A stretch of DNA of 10,845 nt from Bacteroidales bacterium (GCA_004555765.1 SFHG01000055.1:1-10845); one strand, 5' to 3'; numbered from the stretch's first letter, positions 1 through 6,719 are shown. Notes: generated by a model from the letters alone, not told the origin. Translations and numbers: made by a program.

Positions 1-450
1 TTTGTACACATCGCTACACTCTACGCCGCAGTCTCCAAAGCCGAAGCCATTCACGCCGAAAATCACCAAAAAGTACTTGCCGAACTCGGTGTCACCATGG
101 ATCCCTTCACTCCTACTTTTGAGGTGAAGACGACGGCCGAAAATCTCCAAGCTTCCATTGACGGCGAAACAGAAGAATTCACCAACATGTATCCCGCTTA
201 CATCGAAGCTGCGAACACCGAAGGCCGGGACAAGGCTGCCCGATCCTTTACTTGGGCTAACGATACCGAAAAGAAGCATGCGGCACTCTTCACTTCTGCA
301 CTCGCCGCACTGAATGCGGATGGGGACAAGGCTGTACCTGCCGAATACTATGTTTGCCCCGTATGCGGCAATACCTGGGACGGCGCTACTGTCCTCGATA
401 CGTGCGACTTCTGTGGCACAGCCAAGGACGCATACATCACCTTTAAGTGA
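1..450 (+). CDS. rbr: Rubrerythrin, 3' part (5' end outside window)
   Basis: Open frame enters from the left edge and gives 149 residues before the TGA; the true start lies upstream, and the ATG at 97 is internal. Rubrerythrins are non-haem di-iron peroxidases that reduce hydrogen peroxide in the cytoplasm of anaerobes. Seen in the fragment: an ExxH pair at residues 15-18, an ExxE at 56-59 (GETEE) and a second ExxH at 90-93 (EKKH), which fit the second half of the ferritin-like di-iron four-helix bundle. A C-terminal rubredoxin-like Fe(SCys)4 domain follows, with CPVCG at 119-123 and CDFCG at 135-139. Family proteins are about 190 residues, so roughly 40 are missing on the left. It is convergent with ackA and is followed by terminator hairpins. 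The family call is secure; the physiological electron donor cannot be read from the sequence. Confidence 0.95.
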   Translation, partial: FVHIATLYAAVSKAEAIHAENHQKVLAELGVTMDPFTPTFEVKTTAENLQASIDGETEEFTNMYPAYIEAANTEGRDKAARSFTWANDTEKKHAALFTSALAALNADGDKAVPAEYYVCPVCGNTWDGATVLDTCDFCGTAKDAYITFK

Positions 451-464
451 CCCGGTTTTGCGGT

Positions 465-503
465 AGTCCTTTTTCCTTGAATACTGCCTGTAAGGGACTT
501 TTT
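465..503 (+). terminator. Weak first terminator hairpin after rubrerythrin
   Basis: AGTCCTT at 465-471 pairs with AAGGGACT at 492-499 with one bulged G, and a short T run (499-503) follows. The stem is short and the loop about 20 nt, so this is at best an auxiliary terminator or 3' mRNA fold 15 nt after the rubrerythrin stop. Confidence 0.35.
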
Positions 504-536
504 CGGGGAAGGGACGCTCCGGCGTAAACTCTTAGA

Positions 537-577
537 AGAGAGGATCGGTAAAACACGATCCTCTCTCTTCTTTTTCT
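537..577 (+). terminator. Rho-independent terminator of the rubrerythrin gene
   Basis: A perfect 11-bp stem (AGAGAGGATCG at 537-547 with CGATCCTCTCT at 556-566) encloses an 8-nt loop and is followed by CTTCTTTTTCT. The T tract is only on the plus-strand side, so it serves the rubrerythrin transcript. Confidence 0.85.
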
Positions 578-624
578 ATACGAAAGAGTCCTCTGTTTCT
601 TGACGCCGTTTTTGTCTACGAAAA

Positions 625-716
625 GGTACAGACCGGGGAGAATGTTTTGGTCTGTATCTCGATGGAGCGGGGTACAGACCAAAACATTTTACTCGGTCTG
701 TGCGAGAGAAAAAGGG
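625..716. repeat. 23-nt repeat block A, alternating orientation (BrickBuilt-like)
   Basis: GGTACAGACC occurs at 625-634 and again at 671-680, exactly 46 (2 x 23) nt apart. Between and after them the inverted form GGTCTGT begins at 649 and 695. Units therefore fall on a 23-nt register (625, 648, 671, 694) but alternate in orientation. As a result the block is a large imperfect dyad: 641-658 pairs with 671-688 with one mismatch, and the pairing continues less perfectly out to about 625 and 704. The same core and period appear at 3199-3311 and 6720-6812. P. gingivalis has a described intergenic MITE (BrickBuilt) made of spacer-free 23-nt tandem repeats with inverted ends; the resemblance is in period and location, and sequence identity was not checked. 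The right end runs into the ackA terminator. Confidence 0.65.
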
Positions 717-745
717 CGTGCAGAAAGCAATTTCCGGCACGCCCT
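708..745 (-). terminator. Rho-independent terminator of the pta-ackA operon
   Basis: AGGGCGTGC at 713-721 pairs perfectly with GCACGCCCT at 737-745 around a 15-nt loop. Read on the minus strand the stem is followed by TTTTT (complement of 708-712). It lies 45 nt after the ackA stop. Confidence 0.85.
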
Positions 746-749
746 CTTT

Positions 750-776
750 AAAAGATCTTGTGCAGAAAGATCTTTT
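750..776 (-). terminator. Second hairpin after ackA, possible tandem terminator
   Basis: AAAAGATCTT at 750-759 and AAGATCTTTT at 767-776 form a perfect 10-bp AT-rich stem with a 7-nt loop, 14 nt after the ackA stop and upstream of the stronger terminator. On the minus strand it ends in TCTTTTAAAG, so termination may be weak; it could instead protect the mRNA 3' end. Confidence 0.5.
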
Positions 777-790
777 TACTGACGGGAGGT

Positions 791-1993
791 TTATTTAGTG
801 ACGATGGCGAGCGTGTCGCGGGCGATGAGCAGCTCTTCATCCGTGGGGATGATGGCTACTTTCACCTTGGAGTCTGGGGTGGAGATGACGACATCTTTGC
901 CGCGCACTTTGGCATTCAGCTCCTTGTCGAGTTTGATGCCTGCGTACTCCATATTCTCGCATACGTACTCACGGGTGACCGCTTGGTTTTCGCCCACACC
1001 GCCCGTGAAAATGATGGCATCCGCACCGTTAAGCTCGGCGAGGAATGCACCCACGTACTTCTTGATGCGGTGGTTGTACATATTCATAGTGAGGATGGCG
1101 CGTTCGTCCCCGCGTTCCATAGCGGACTCTACGTCACGCATATCGCCGGAATCACTCTCCATCACGCCCATCACACCGGACTTCTTATTCAAGATTTCGC
1201 TGAGATCGTGAGCCGAGAGGTGCTCTTTCTCCATGATGAATGTAAGCGCGCCGGGGTCGACGTCACCGGAGCGAGACCCCATCATCAGTCCCTCAAGGGG
1301 GGTCATACCAAGTGTGGTATCGATGGCTTTGCCGTCCTTAATCGCCGTGATCGAAGCTCCGTTGCCGATGTGGCAGGTGATGATCTTGGACTTATTGTAG
1401 TCGAGACCGAGAAACTTGGCTCCGTGCAGAGAGACATAGCGGTGGCTCGTGCCGTGGAACCCGTAGCGACGTACCTTGTAGTCCCTGTAGTAGCGATAGG
1501 GGATCGGGTAGATGTACGCGTAAGGCTCCATAGAGGAGAGGAATGCAGTGTCGAAGACGGCCACTTGCGGCACTTTGGGGAGGAGCTTGGAGATGGCTGC
1601 CACGCCCTTAAGGTTGGCGGGGTTGTGGAGAGGGGCGAGGTCGGTGAGACTCTTGACCGTGTTGGTGACTTCGTCCGTGATAAGCGTACTTTCCTTAAAT
1701 ACCTCGCCGCCGTGTACCATACGGTGTCCGACGGCATCGATTTCGCCGTAGGACTTAATCGCACCGTACTTGGGATCCGTGAGTGTGCTGAGAATCAGTT
1801 CCACCGCTACCGTATGCTCCGGTAGGGGTTTCTCGATCACGACACTCTCGCCGTTATTGTCCTTAAACTTGAGGAAAGAGCCGTCGATGCCGACGCGCTC
1901 GACGCCTCCTTTGGCGAGAACCTTCTCGCCGTCCATATCATAGAGTTTGTATTTAACTGAGGAGCTGCCACAGTTCAGTACCAAAATCTTCAT
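791..1993 (-). CDS. ackA: Acetate kinase
   Basis: Catalyses acetyl phosphate + ADP to acetate + ATP, the substrate-level phosphorylation step of acetate fermentation; cytoplasmic homodimer of the ASKHA (actin/hexokinase-like) fold. The 400-residue length is normal for the family. Family signatures are intact: LNCGSSSVK at 6-14 with Asn7, Arg91 in HRMVHGG, His123 in PLHNP, Asp148 in VFDTAF, GFHGTSHR at 178-185 with His180, the phosphate-binding HIGNGAS at 208-214, Arg241 in GSRSGDVDPG, GGVGEN at 331-336 and Glu386 in PTDEEL near the C terminus. These match the catalytic residues known from the Methanosarcina enzyme almost number for number. It is the second gene of an operon, 30 nt after the pta stop, and is followed by hairpin terminators. 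The start at 1993 places the beta-strand 1 motif directly at the N terminus, as usual. Confidence 0.98.
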   Translation of the reverse strand: MKILVLNCGSSSVKYKLYDMDGEKVLAKGGVERVGIDGSFLKFKDNNGESVVIEKPLPEHTVAVELILSTLTDPKYGAIKSYGEIDAVGHRMVHGGEVFKESTLITDEVTNTVKSLTDLAPLHNPANLKGVAAISKLLPKVPQVAVFDTAFLSSMEPYAYIYPIPYRYYRDYKVRRYGFHGTSHRYVSLHGAKFLGLDYNKSKIITCHIGNGASITAIKDGKAIDTTLGMTPLEGLMMGSRSGDVDPGALTFIMEKEHLSAHDLSEILNKKSGVMGVMESDSGDMRDVESAMERGDERAILTMNMYNHRIKKYVGAFLAELNGADAIIFTGGVGENQAVTREYVCENMEYAGIKLDKELNAKVRGKDVVISTPDSKVKVAIIPTDEELLIARDTLAIVTK

Positions 1994-2023
1994 TGCGGAT
2001 GGATGTGTATTTGGGGTTAAAGG

Positions 2024-3046
2024 TTAGGCTTTCTTGGCTGCAGAGGCCTGAAGGCTCGTGATGGCAATCATATAGAAAATGTCGTCCGTGGAGCATCCTC
2101 GTGAGAGGTCGTTGACGGGGAGTGCCATGCCTTGGAGGATAGGGCCGACTGCTGTCGCGTTACCGAGGCGTTGGGCAAGCTTGTAGCCGATGTTTGCGGC
2201 TTCGAGGTCGGGGAAAATGAGGACGTTTGCCTTGCCTGCCACCTTACTGCCGGGGGCTTTGAGGGCACCGGTCTTGGGGTCGAGTGCGGCATCGACCTGG
2301 AGCTCGCCGTCAATGTCGAATTGCGGGGCTTTTTCTTGAGCCAACTTGGTGGCTTCGACCACTTTGTCTACAAATTCGTGCTGAGCCGAGCCCTTGGTGC
2401 TGAACGAGAGCATAGCTACGCGCGGAGTGATACCGGCGATGTCTCGCGCAGTCTCTGCAGTCGAGACGGCTATCTGTGCGAGCTCTTCGGCGTTGGGGTT
2501 CGGCATCACGGCGCAGTCCCCGACGACGAGGAGACCGTTGTCCCCGTAGGGATTGTTTTTCAATTCTTCGGAAATCATCACGAGGAAGGCACCGCTGACT
2601 ACTTTCGTACCGGGTTTGGTCTTGACGATCTGCAGGGCGGGACGAAGTACGTCGCCCGTGGCGTGAATCGCGCCGGATACTTCCCCGTCGGCATCACCGT
2701 TTTTGATCAAAAGGGTACCGAGGTAGAGCGGATTTTCCGCGAGCTTCTCTGCTTTCTCCATCGTCATACCTTTTGCTTTGCGGATCTCGTAGAGGAGCTC
2801 TGCGTATTTCTGCTTGTCCGGGTTTTGGGTAGGGGAGAGTAGGGTGGCTTTTCCGATATGGGCAAGTCCGAGTGCGGAAGCTTTTGCCTTAATCTCTTCC
2901 GGTTCGCCGATGAGTATTATTTTTGCCACGCCTTCTGCGAGTGCGCGGTCTGCGGCACGGAGGTTTCTCTCCTCGGTTCCTTCGGGAAGGACGATGGTGC
3001 GTAGTTCTTTCTTAGCTTGAGCTACAAAGCTTTCCAGTAATTGCAT
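2024..3046 (-). CDS. pta: Phosphate acetyltransferase
   Basis: Interconverts acetyl-CoA + phosphate and acetyl phosphate + CoA, feeding acetate kinase encoded immediately downstream. At 340 residues it is the short, single-domain form, without the N-terminal DRTGG/AAA-like regulatory region of the long enterobacterial Pta. Visible family blocks are VLPEGTEERNLRAA at 19-32, GEVSGAIHATGDVLRPALQ at 121-139 with Arg135, VVGDCAVMPNPNAEELA at 174-190, the C-terminal PDLEAANIGYKLAQRLG at 279-295, and GPILQGMALPVNDLSRG at 301-317. In the last, Ser315-Arg316 and the following Asp321 correspond to CoA/phosphate-site residues known in the Methanosarcina enzyme. The ATG at 3046 is preceded by an AT-rich stretch with no clear Shine-Dalgarno, common in Bacteroidota. 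It is first in the operon, with a candidate -7 element about 56 nt upstream. Confidence 0.97.
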   Translation of the reverse strand: MQLLESFVAQAKKELRTIVLPEGTEERNLRAADRALAEGVAKIILIGEPEEIKAKASALGLAHIGKATLLSPTQNPDKQKYAELLYEIRKAKGMTMEKAEKLAENPLYLGTLLIKNGDADGEVSGAIHATGDVLRPALQIVKTKPGTKVVSGAFLVMISEELKNNPYGDNGLLVVGDCAVMPNPNAEELAQIAVSTAETARDIAGITPRVAMLSFSTKGSAQHEFVDKVVEATKLAQEKAPQFDIDGELQVDAALDPKTGALKAPGSKVAGKANVLIFPDLEAANIGYKLAQRLGNATAVGPILQGMALPVNDLSRGCSTDDIFYMIAITSLQASAAKKA

Positions 3047-3101
3047 GATGCTAAATTATAGAAGAATATATGTTATTGATTTCATTCTATTTACGAATAA
3101 A

Positions 3102-3109
3102 CAAAAGTA
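3102..3109 (-). promoter_or_regulatory. Candidate -7 element of the pta-ackA promoter
   Basis: On the minus strand this reads TACTTTTG, matching TAnnTTTG. It would put the transcript start near 3095 and give a leader of about 50 nt before the pta ATG. No TTTG is visible at the expected -33 distance, so support is partial. A small CTTTTC/GAAAAG dyad (3114-3129) sits just upstream. Confidence 0.5.
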
Positions 3110-3198
3110 CCCACTTTTCGCGAGAAAAGGGGCACATTTGTCTCTATGTCGGGGTCAAACTGCATTTTCTCCCGACTTTACGTGCTGCACCTAATGGG

Positions 3199-3311
3199 CG
3201 TACGGGTTCCGGATCAATTTTGCACGGACCGAGAATTTATTTTTGCTCTGACCCGGGAATTCTTTCGGTACAGACCAAAAAAATGTTCCCGTACAGACCG
3301 AGATTTCTCCC
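3199..3311. repeat. 23-nt tandem repeat block B (BrickBuilt-like)
   Basis: Degenerate direct repeats with no spacers. The core octamers CACGGACC (3223), CTCTGACC (3246), TACAGACC (3269) and TACAGACC (3292) are each exactly 23 nt apart, and a weaker unit starting TACGGG lies 22 nt before the first. Each core is followed by an A/G-rich then T-rich half, for example GAGAATTTATTT. A further degenerate unit ending TTTCTCCCGA may extend the block left to about 3153. The block lies between the 3' end of rny and the pta promoter, entirely intergenic. The same family appears at 625-716 and 6720-6812. Confidence 0.65.
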
Positions 3312-3339
3312 GATTCGGATACTTGAATCCTGAGTGGTA

Positions 3340-4884
3340 TTACTTCGCGTAGGAGACGACACGCGTCTCACGGATAACGGTGATTTTCACCTGGCCCGGG
3401 TAGGTGAGTTCGTCCTGAATCTGCTGGGCTATCTGATGGGAAAGATCCTCGGTCTGGATGTCGCTCACCTTGTCTGCCCCGACGATCACGCGCAACTCAC
3501 GACCCGCCTGGATGGCGTAGGTCTTAAGCACGCCCGGGTAAGACTGGGCGAGCTTTTCGAGGCTGTCCAGACGCTTGATGTAGGCTTCCGCGATCTCGCG
3601 ACGTGCACCGGGGCGTGCCCCGCTGATGGCGTCGCAGACTTGGACGATGGGGGCGATAAGCGACTCCATCTCCACATCTTCGTGGTGGGCACCTACGGCG
3701 TTGCAGATGTCCGGTTTTTCTTTGTACTTCTCGCAGATCTTCATCCCCAAAAGTGCGTGCGGCAGCTCGGGTTCGTCGTCGGGAACCTTGCCGATGTCGT
3801 GCAGCAGTCCCGCACGCTTGGCTTTTTTGGGGTTAAGTCCCAGTTCCGTAGCCATTACCGCACAGAGATTGGCCGTCTCGCGGGAGTGCTGCAGGAGGTT
3901 CTGACCATACGAAGATCGGTACTTCATCTTTCCCACCAAGCGGATAAGCTCCGGGTGCATCCCGTGGATGCCGAGGTCGATGACGGTGCGTTTGCCGGTC
4001 TCGGCGATTTCGTCCTCTATCTGCTGGCGGACGCGCTCTACGACCTCCTCGATGCGGGCGGGGTGGATCCGACCGTCCTGCACGAGCTGGTGGAGTGCCA
4101 AGCGGGCAATCTCTCTGCGCACGGGATCGAAGCAGGAGAGCACGATGGCTTCCGGGGTGTCGTCGACGATGACTTCTACGCCCGTGGCGGCTTCCAGTGC
4201 ACGTATATTGCGACCTTCCCGACCGATGATGCGCCCTTTGACTTCGTCGCTGTCGATGTGGAAGATGGTGACCGAGTTTTCGATCACGGTTTCGGTCGCT
4301 ATGCGCTGAATCGTCTTGATGATGATGTTTTTGGCTTGGAAGTTGGCCGTCATCTTGGCTTCGTCCATAATCTCGTCGATAAGCGACTGCGCCTCTTCTC
4401 TCGCCTCATCTTTAAGCCCTTCGACGAGGCGTTGCTTGGCTTCGTCGACGCTCAGACCGGAGATTGTTTCGAGTTCGGAGAGCTCTTTGCGCTTAAGGAG
4501 ATCCAGCTCGGCCTCTTTCTCTTTCACGAATAGCTGCTGCTTCTCTAGATCGGTCGTTTTTTGCGTCAAGTCATTGGACTTGGAGACCAGTTGCTCTTGG
4601 CGTTGCTTTAGGTCTTGCTCTCTGTTTTTGAGCTTTGCCTCCACACTCTGGAGTTTATTTTGGCGGGAACGGATTTCTTTCTCGAGCTCGTTCTTCTTGT
4701 TCATGAACTCCTCCTTAATTTCGAGGAGCTTATTATTCTTGAGCAGTTCGGCATCTTGTTCTGCTTGCGCCCTGAGCCGATCCATTTCGAGCTTATTCTT
4801 CTTGCTGAGTGCATTCCAAAGCAAGTATCCGCCGATAACGAGTATCAAAAGGGCAATGAGCAGAGCCATTAAAATTGGGCTCAT
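3340..4884 (-). CDS. rny: Ribonuclease Y (membrane-anchored endoribonuclease)
   Basis: Endoribonuclease that initiates mRNA decay at the inner face of the membrane. The 514 residues show the full family architecture. One N-terminal membrane segment spans about 4-23, followed by a long charged coiled coil (about 30-175). A KH RNA-binding domain centres on GRIIGREGRNIRALE at 217-231 followed by VEVIVDDTPE. An HD phosphohydrolase domain carries its metal ligands at His333 (LLQHSRE), His362-Asp363 (LLHDIGK), the His400-His401 pair (GAHHED) and Asp418 (QVCDAI). The C-terminal block ends in PGQVKITVIRETRVVSYAK, as is usual. It starts 47 nt after zapA and is last in the fabD-zapA gene set. No convincing T-rich terminator follows; only a small GATTC/GAATC hairpin (3312-3329) is visible. 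Confident assignment. Confidence 0.97.
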   Translation of the reverse strand: MSPILMALLIALLILVIGGYLLWNALSKKNKLEMDRLRAQAEQDAELLKNNKLLEIKEEFMNKKNELEKEIRSRQNKLQSVEAKLKNREQDLKQRQEQLVSKSNDLTQKTTDLEKQQLFVKEKEAELDLLKRKELSELETISGLSVDEAKQRLVEGLKDEAREEAQSLIDEIMDEAKMTANFQAKNIIIKTIQRIATETVIENSVTIFHIDSDEVKGRIIGREGRNIRALEAATGVEVIVDDTPEAIVLSCFDPVRREIARLALHQLVQDGRIHPARIEEVVERVRQQIEDEIAETGKRTVIDLGIHGMHPELIRLVGKMKYRSSYGQNLLQHSRETANLCAVMATELGLNPKKAKRAGLLHDIGKVPDDEPELPHALLGMKICEKYKEKPDICNAVGAHHEDVEMESLIAPIVQVCDAISGARPGARREIAEAYIKRLDSLEKLAQSYPGVLKTYAIQAGRELRVIVGADKVSDIQTEDLSHQIAQQIQDELTYPGQVKITVIRETRVVSYAK

Positions 4885-4931
4885 ATATGGTTGGTGATTT
4901 TGATTATTATGGTGTAATGTAAAAAGTTTGT

Positions 4932-5237
4932 CTATGTATTACGATCCGCTTCGTCGAGGTCTTTGAGCAGGTCGCTTAGGATATCGGGAAGTCGGAGGCT
5001 GTCGACGGCATCCCGGAGGGCAACCAAGTCATTGGCCAAATGAATGGCGACATAGGTCATCACCTCTTCTTCGGACGCATCCGGGTAGGCGGCTTCGTAC
5101 TTGGCAAGCAGTCGATTGAGTTCACCGGCACCTTGGCGCAAGTGCTTCTCGGAGTCTGTGTCCGCCGGTATGGTGAAAGGAATCGGATCCTGCCGACCGA
5201 TACGCAGGTTTATGCGTCTGAAACGTTTGACCTCCAT
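4932..5237 (-). CDS. zapA: Cell division protein ZapA
   Basis: ZapA binds and cross-links FtsZ protofilaments at the division ring. The 101-residue product has the typical order: a short beta-hairpin N-terminal domain (residues 5-25, INLRIGRQDPIPFTIPADTD), then helices with NRLLAKYEAAYPD (41-53) and the conserved VMTYVAIHLANDLVAL stretch (59-74), and a C-terminal coiled-coil helix. Length is within the usual 95-110. The gene begins 10 nt after the small coiled-coil gene and ends 47 nt before rny, so the three are almost certainly cotranscribed. A zapA gene next to rny is a common Bacteroidota arrangement. The protein family is recognised from pattern, not an alignment. Confidence 0.88.
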   Translation of the reverse strand: MEVKRFRRINLRIGRQDPIPFTIPADTDSEKHLRQGAGELNRLLAKYEAAYPDASEEEVMTYVAIHLANDLVALRDAVDSLRLPDILSDLLKDLDEADRNT

Positions 5238-5247
5238 AGTCTCCCGG

Positions 5248-5565
5248 TTACTTTACGCCCACTTCGAGTGCGGCGAGACACTTGTCCACTTCGCCGATGA
5301 GGGTCTCCACATCGTCCCTGAGTCTGCGTGTGGCGGGGTTGTCGGAGTCTGTGTTTCCTCCGTTGTTTCCGAAGGCCAACTTTTCTTCGAGCTTGCGGAC
5401 GGTCTCCTCCTTTTGCTCCAGTTCGACCCTAAGCCGGTCTCTCTCGGCAGATACGGAGGTGAGCTCGTCCCGGAGCAGACGGTACTGTCTTAGGAGGTGT
5501 CCTACACCGTTCCTCAGATCACTCAGCAGCTGTCTCTCTTTCCCGAAAAGATTGTCGTCATCCAT
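5248..5565 (-). CDS. Small coiled-coil protein upstream of zapA, function unknown
   Basis: A 105-residue, highly charged cytoplasmic protein with no signal peptide or membrane segment. Residues about 8-65 are heptad-like and Leu/Glu/Arg-rich (LLRDELTSVSAERDRLRVELEQ), predicting a long coiled coil. A Gly/Asn/Asp/Ser-rich linker follows at 66-77, then a second amphipathic helix at 80-101 (RLRDDVETLIGEVDKCLAAL). It sits directly before zapA (10 nt) and 39 nt after fabD. Small coiled-coil proteins in this position are common in Bacteroidota and are usually annotated as hypothetical; a ZapB-like partner of ZapA is a reasonable guess from context and coiled-coil character, but no ZapB signature is claimed. 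Start ATG at 5565 is followed by an acidic MDDDN. Confidence 0.8.
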   Translation of the reverse strand: MDDDNLFGKERQLLSDLRNGVGHLLRQYRLLRDELTSVSAERDRLRVELEQKEETVRKLEEKLAFGNNGGNTDSDNPATRRLRDDVETLIGEVDKCLAALEVGVK

Positions 5566-5604
5566 CCGATGTCCCTATCCGCGAGAAAAGCGTGTGCCGG
5601 TTTC

Positions 5605-6501
5605 TCAAGACCCGAAGCCTGAGATCACTATGTCGGATCCGGCGGGTGCGATCTTCTTCACCAGCCCCTGTAGCACGTTCCCGGGACCGAACTCGGCGAA
5701 CTCCGTTGCGCCGTCCTTGAGCATATTTAAGACCGTATTTGTCCAAAGGACGGGACTATTGAGCTGCCGGACGAGGTTCTCCCGAATAAGGGCGGGGTCG
5801 GTGTAGGGTTGCGCGTCCACGTTTTGGTACACGGGGCATCCGGGTGCATTAAAGGGTGTTTTTTCGATGGCTGCCGCAAGCTCTTCGCGTGCGTCGCTCA
5901 TGAGTGGGCTGTGGAACGCTCCGCCGACCTTGAGTGGTAGGACGCGTTTGGCTCCGGCTGCTTTAAGCAGTTCGCCCGCTTTTTCCACACCGGCAAAAGA
6001 GCCGGATATGACGACCTGACCGGGGCAGTTGAAATTCGCCGCCACGACCACTTCGTCTGTTACTTCTGCGCACTTGGCGATAACGACGTCATCCGCCAAA
6101 CCAAGTACCGCCGCCATCGTGGAGGGGTGCGCCTCACAGGCCTTTTGCATCGCAAAGGCGCGTTTTGCCACCAAAGACAGCGCGTCGCTAAAGGCGAGCG
6201 CTCCACTGACGGCAAGAGCGGTGAACTCTCCGAGCGAGTGTCCCGCCACCATATCCGGCTTGCGGTCGTGGCCAAAAACCTGAGCCGAGAGGTAAGAGTG
6301 GACGAAGACGGCAGGTTGTGTGACTTTTGTCTCTTTGAGTTGCTCTTCCGTTCCCTCCAAAACTACCTTTCTTAAGTCGAACCCGAGTACTTCGGAAGCC
6401 TCGTCATAGAGCTTTTTGGCACCGGTGGCAGGATCCTCGAAGAGCTCCTTGCCCATTCCTACGTATTGCGCTCCCTGACCCGGAAAAATATATGCTAACA
6501 T
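5605..6501 (-). CDS. fabD: Malonyl-CoA:ACP transacylase
   Basis: Transfers malonyl from CoA to acyl carrier protein to supply the type II fatty-acid synthase. The 298 residues contain the N-terminal FPGQGAQ at 6-12, the nucleophile motif GHSLGEFTAL at 87-96 with Ser89, the malonyl-carboxylate arginine in VAKRAFAMQ (Arg114), the catalytic His197 in GAFHSPLM, and the C-terminal GPGNVLQGLVKK at 272-283. All catalytic residues are present and length is normal. It is the first gene of a same-strand set with the coiled-coil gene, zapA and rny. That is an unusual partner set, since fabD is often beside fabH, fabG, acpP or fabF. The ATG at 6501 is preceded by an AT-rich segment; upstream lies a hairpin-rich region that could form its leader. 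Confidence 0.96.
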   Translation of the reverse strand: MLAYIFPGQGAQYVGMGKELFEDPATGAKKLYDEASEVLGFDLRKVVLEGTEEQLKETKVTQPAVFVHSYLSAQVFGHDRKPDMVAGHSLGEFTALAVSGALAFSDALSLVAKRAFAMQKACEAHPSTMAAVLGLADDVVIAKCAEVTDEVVVAANFNCPGQVVISGSFAGVEKAGELLKAAGAKRVLPLKVGGAFHSPLMSDAREELAAAIEKTPFNAPGCPVYQNVDAQPYTDPALIRENLVRQLNSPVLWTNTVLNMLKDGATEFAEFGPGNVLQGLVKKIAPAGSDIVISGFGS

Positions 6502-6530
6502 ATTTTGGAAATCTATGTTGATAATAATAA

Positions 6531-6704
6531 CGGTTTCGCGGTCACCCTTACAGGGAAACCGTGGTGGCAGTTTACACCACCGAATACAAATCTACCAAAA
6601 GTCTGAGAGAATAGGTAGCAGCCCGATGTCCGCAGTCGGTGACAACTCTTACCGGGCACACCCTGTGTCTCCTAACTCCGCACTATTAACGGCTGACTGT
6701 TAAT
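6531..6704. ncRNA. Structured element, candidate fabD leader or small RNA
   Basis: Five successive dyads are visible. First, CGGTTT (6531-6536) pairs with AAACCG (6556-6561), stacked on CCCT/AGGG with a 3-nt loop. Second, GGTGG (6563-6567) pairs with CCACC (6577-6581). Third, CTACC (6592-6596) pairs with GGTAG (6614-6618). Fourth, GCCCG (6621-6625) pairs with CGGGC (6653-6657), overlapped by the small CACA/TGTG hairpin (6657-6667). Fifth, ATTAAC (6685-6690) pairs with GTTAAT (6699-6704). Read on the minus strand, the first hairpin is followed by TTATTATTAT, terminator-like, just before fabD; a minus-strand TAGATTTG (6587-6594) matches a -7 element. It could be a long fabD leader with attenuation, or a small RNA on either strand. 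I could not match it to 6S, SRP, tmRNA, RNase P or a riboswitch from memory. Strand is undecided. Confidence 0.4.
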
Positions 6705-6719
6705 GGCTAAATGACTTTT

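Noticed and set aside
758..1825. Long plus-strand open frame (355 codons) opposite ackA
   Set aside because: It is fully antisense to a complete acetate kinase with all catalytic motifs; its translation has no recognisable domain and the length follows from codon bias of the real gene.
3199..3311. CRISPR array
   Set aside because: The repeats are 23 nt, degenerate and directly adjacent with no spacers, and no cas gene is present.
3334..4533. Plus-strand open frame of 399 codons opposite rny
   Set aside because: Antisense to the KH and HD domains of ribonuclease Y; no motif of its own and an unlikely composition, so a mirror frame.
6515..6703. 62-codon plus-strand frame in the fabD upstream region
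   Set aside because: No family resemblance and it coincides with the hairpin series; RNA structure explains the region better, although a leader peptide is not formally excluded.
6531..6704. Cobalamin, TPP or SAM riboswitch, or SRP/6S RNA
   Set aside because: Short look-alikes exist (GTTAGGAGACACAGG on the minus strand recalls a B12 box; GGTAGCAGCC recalls the SRP loop), but the remaining conserved blocks in the right order are missing.
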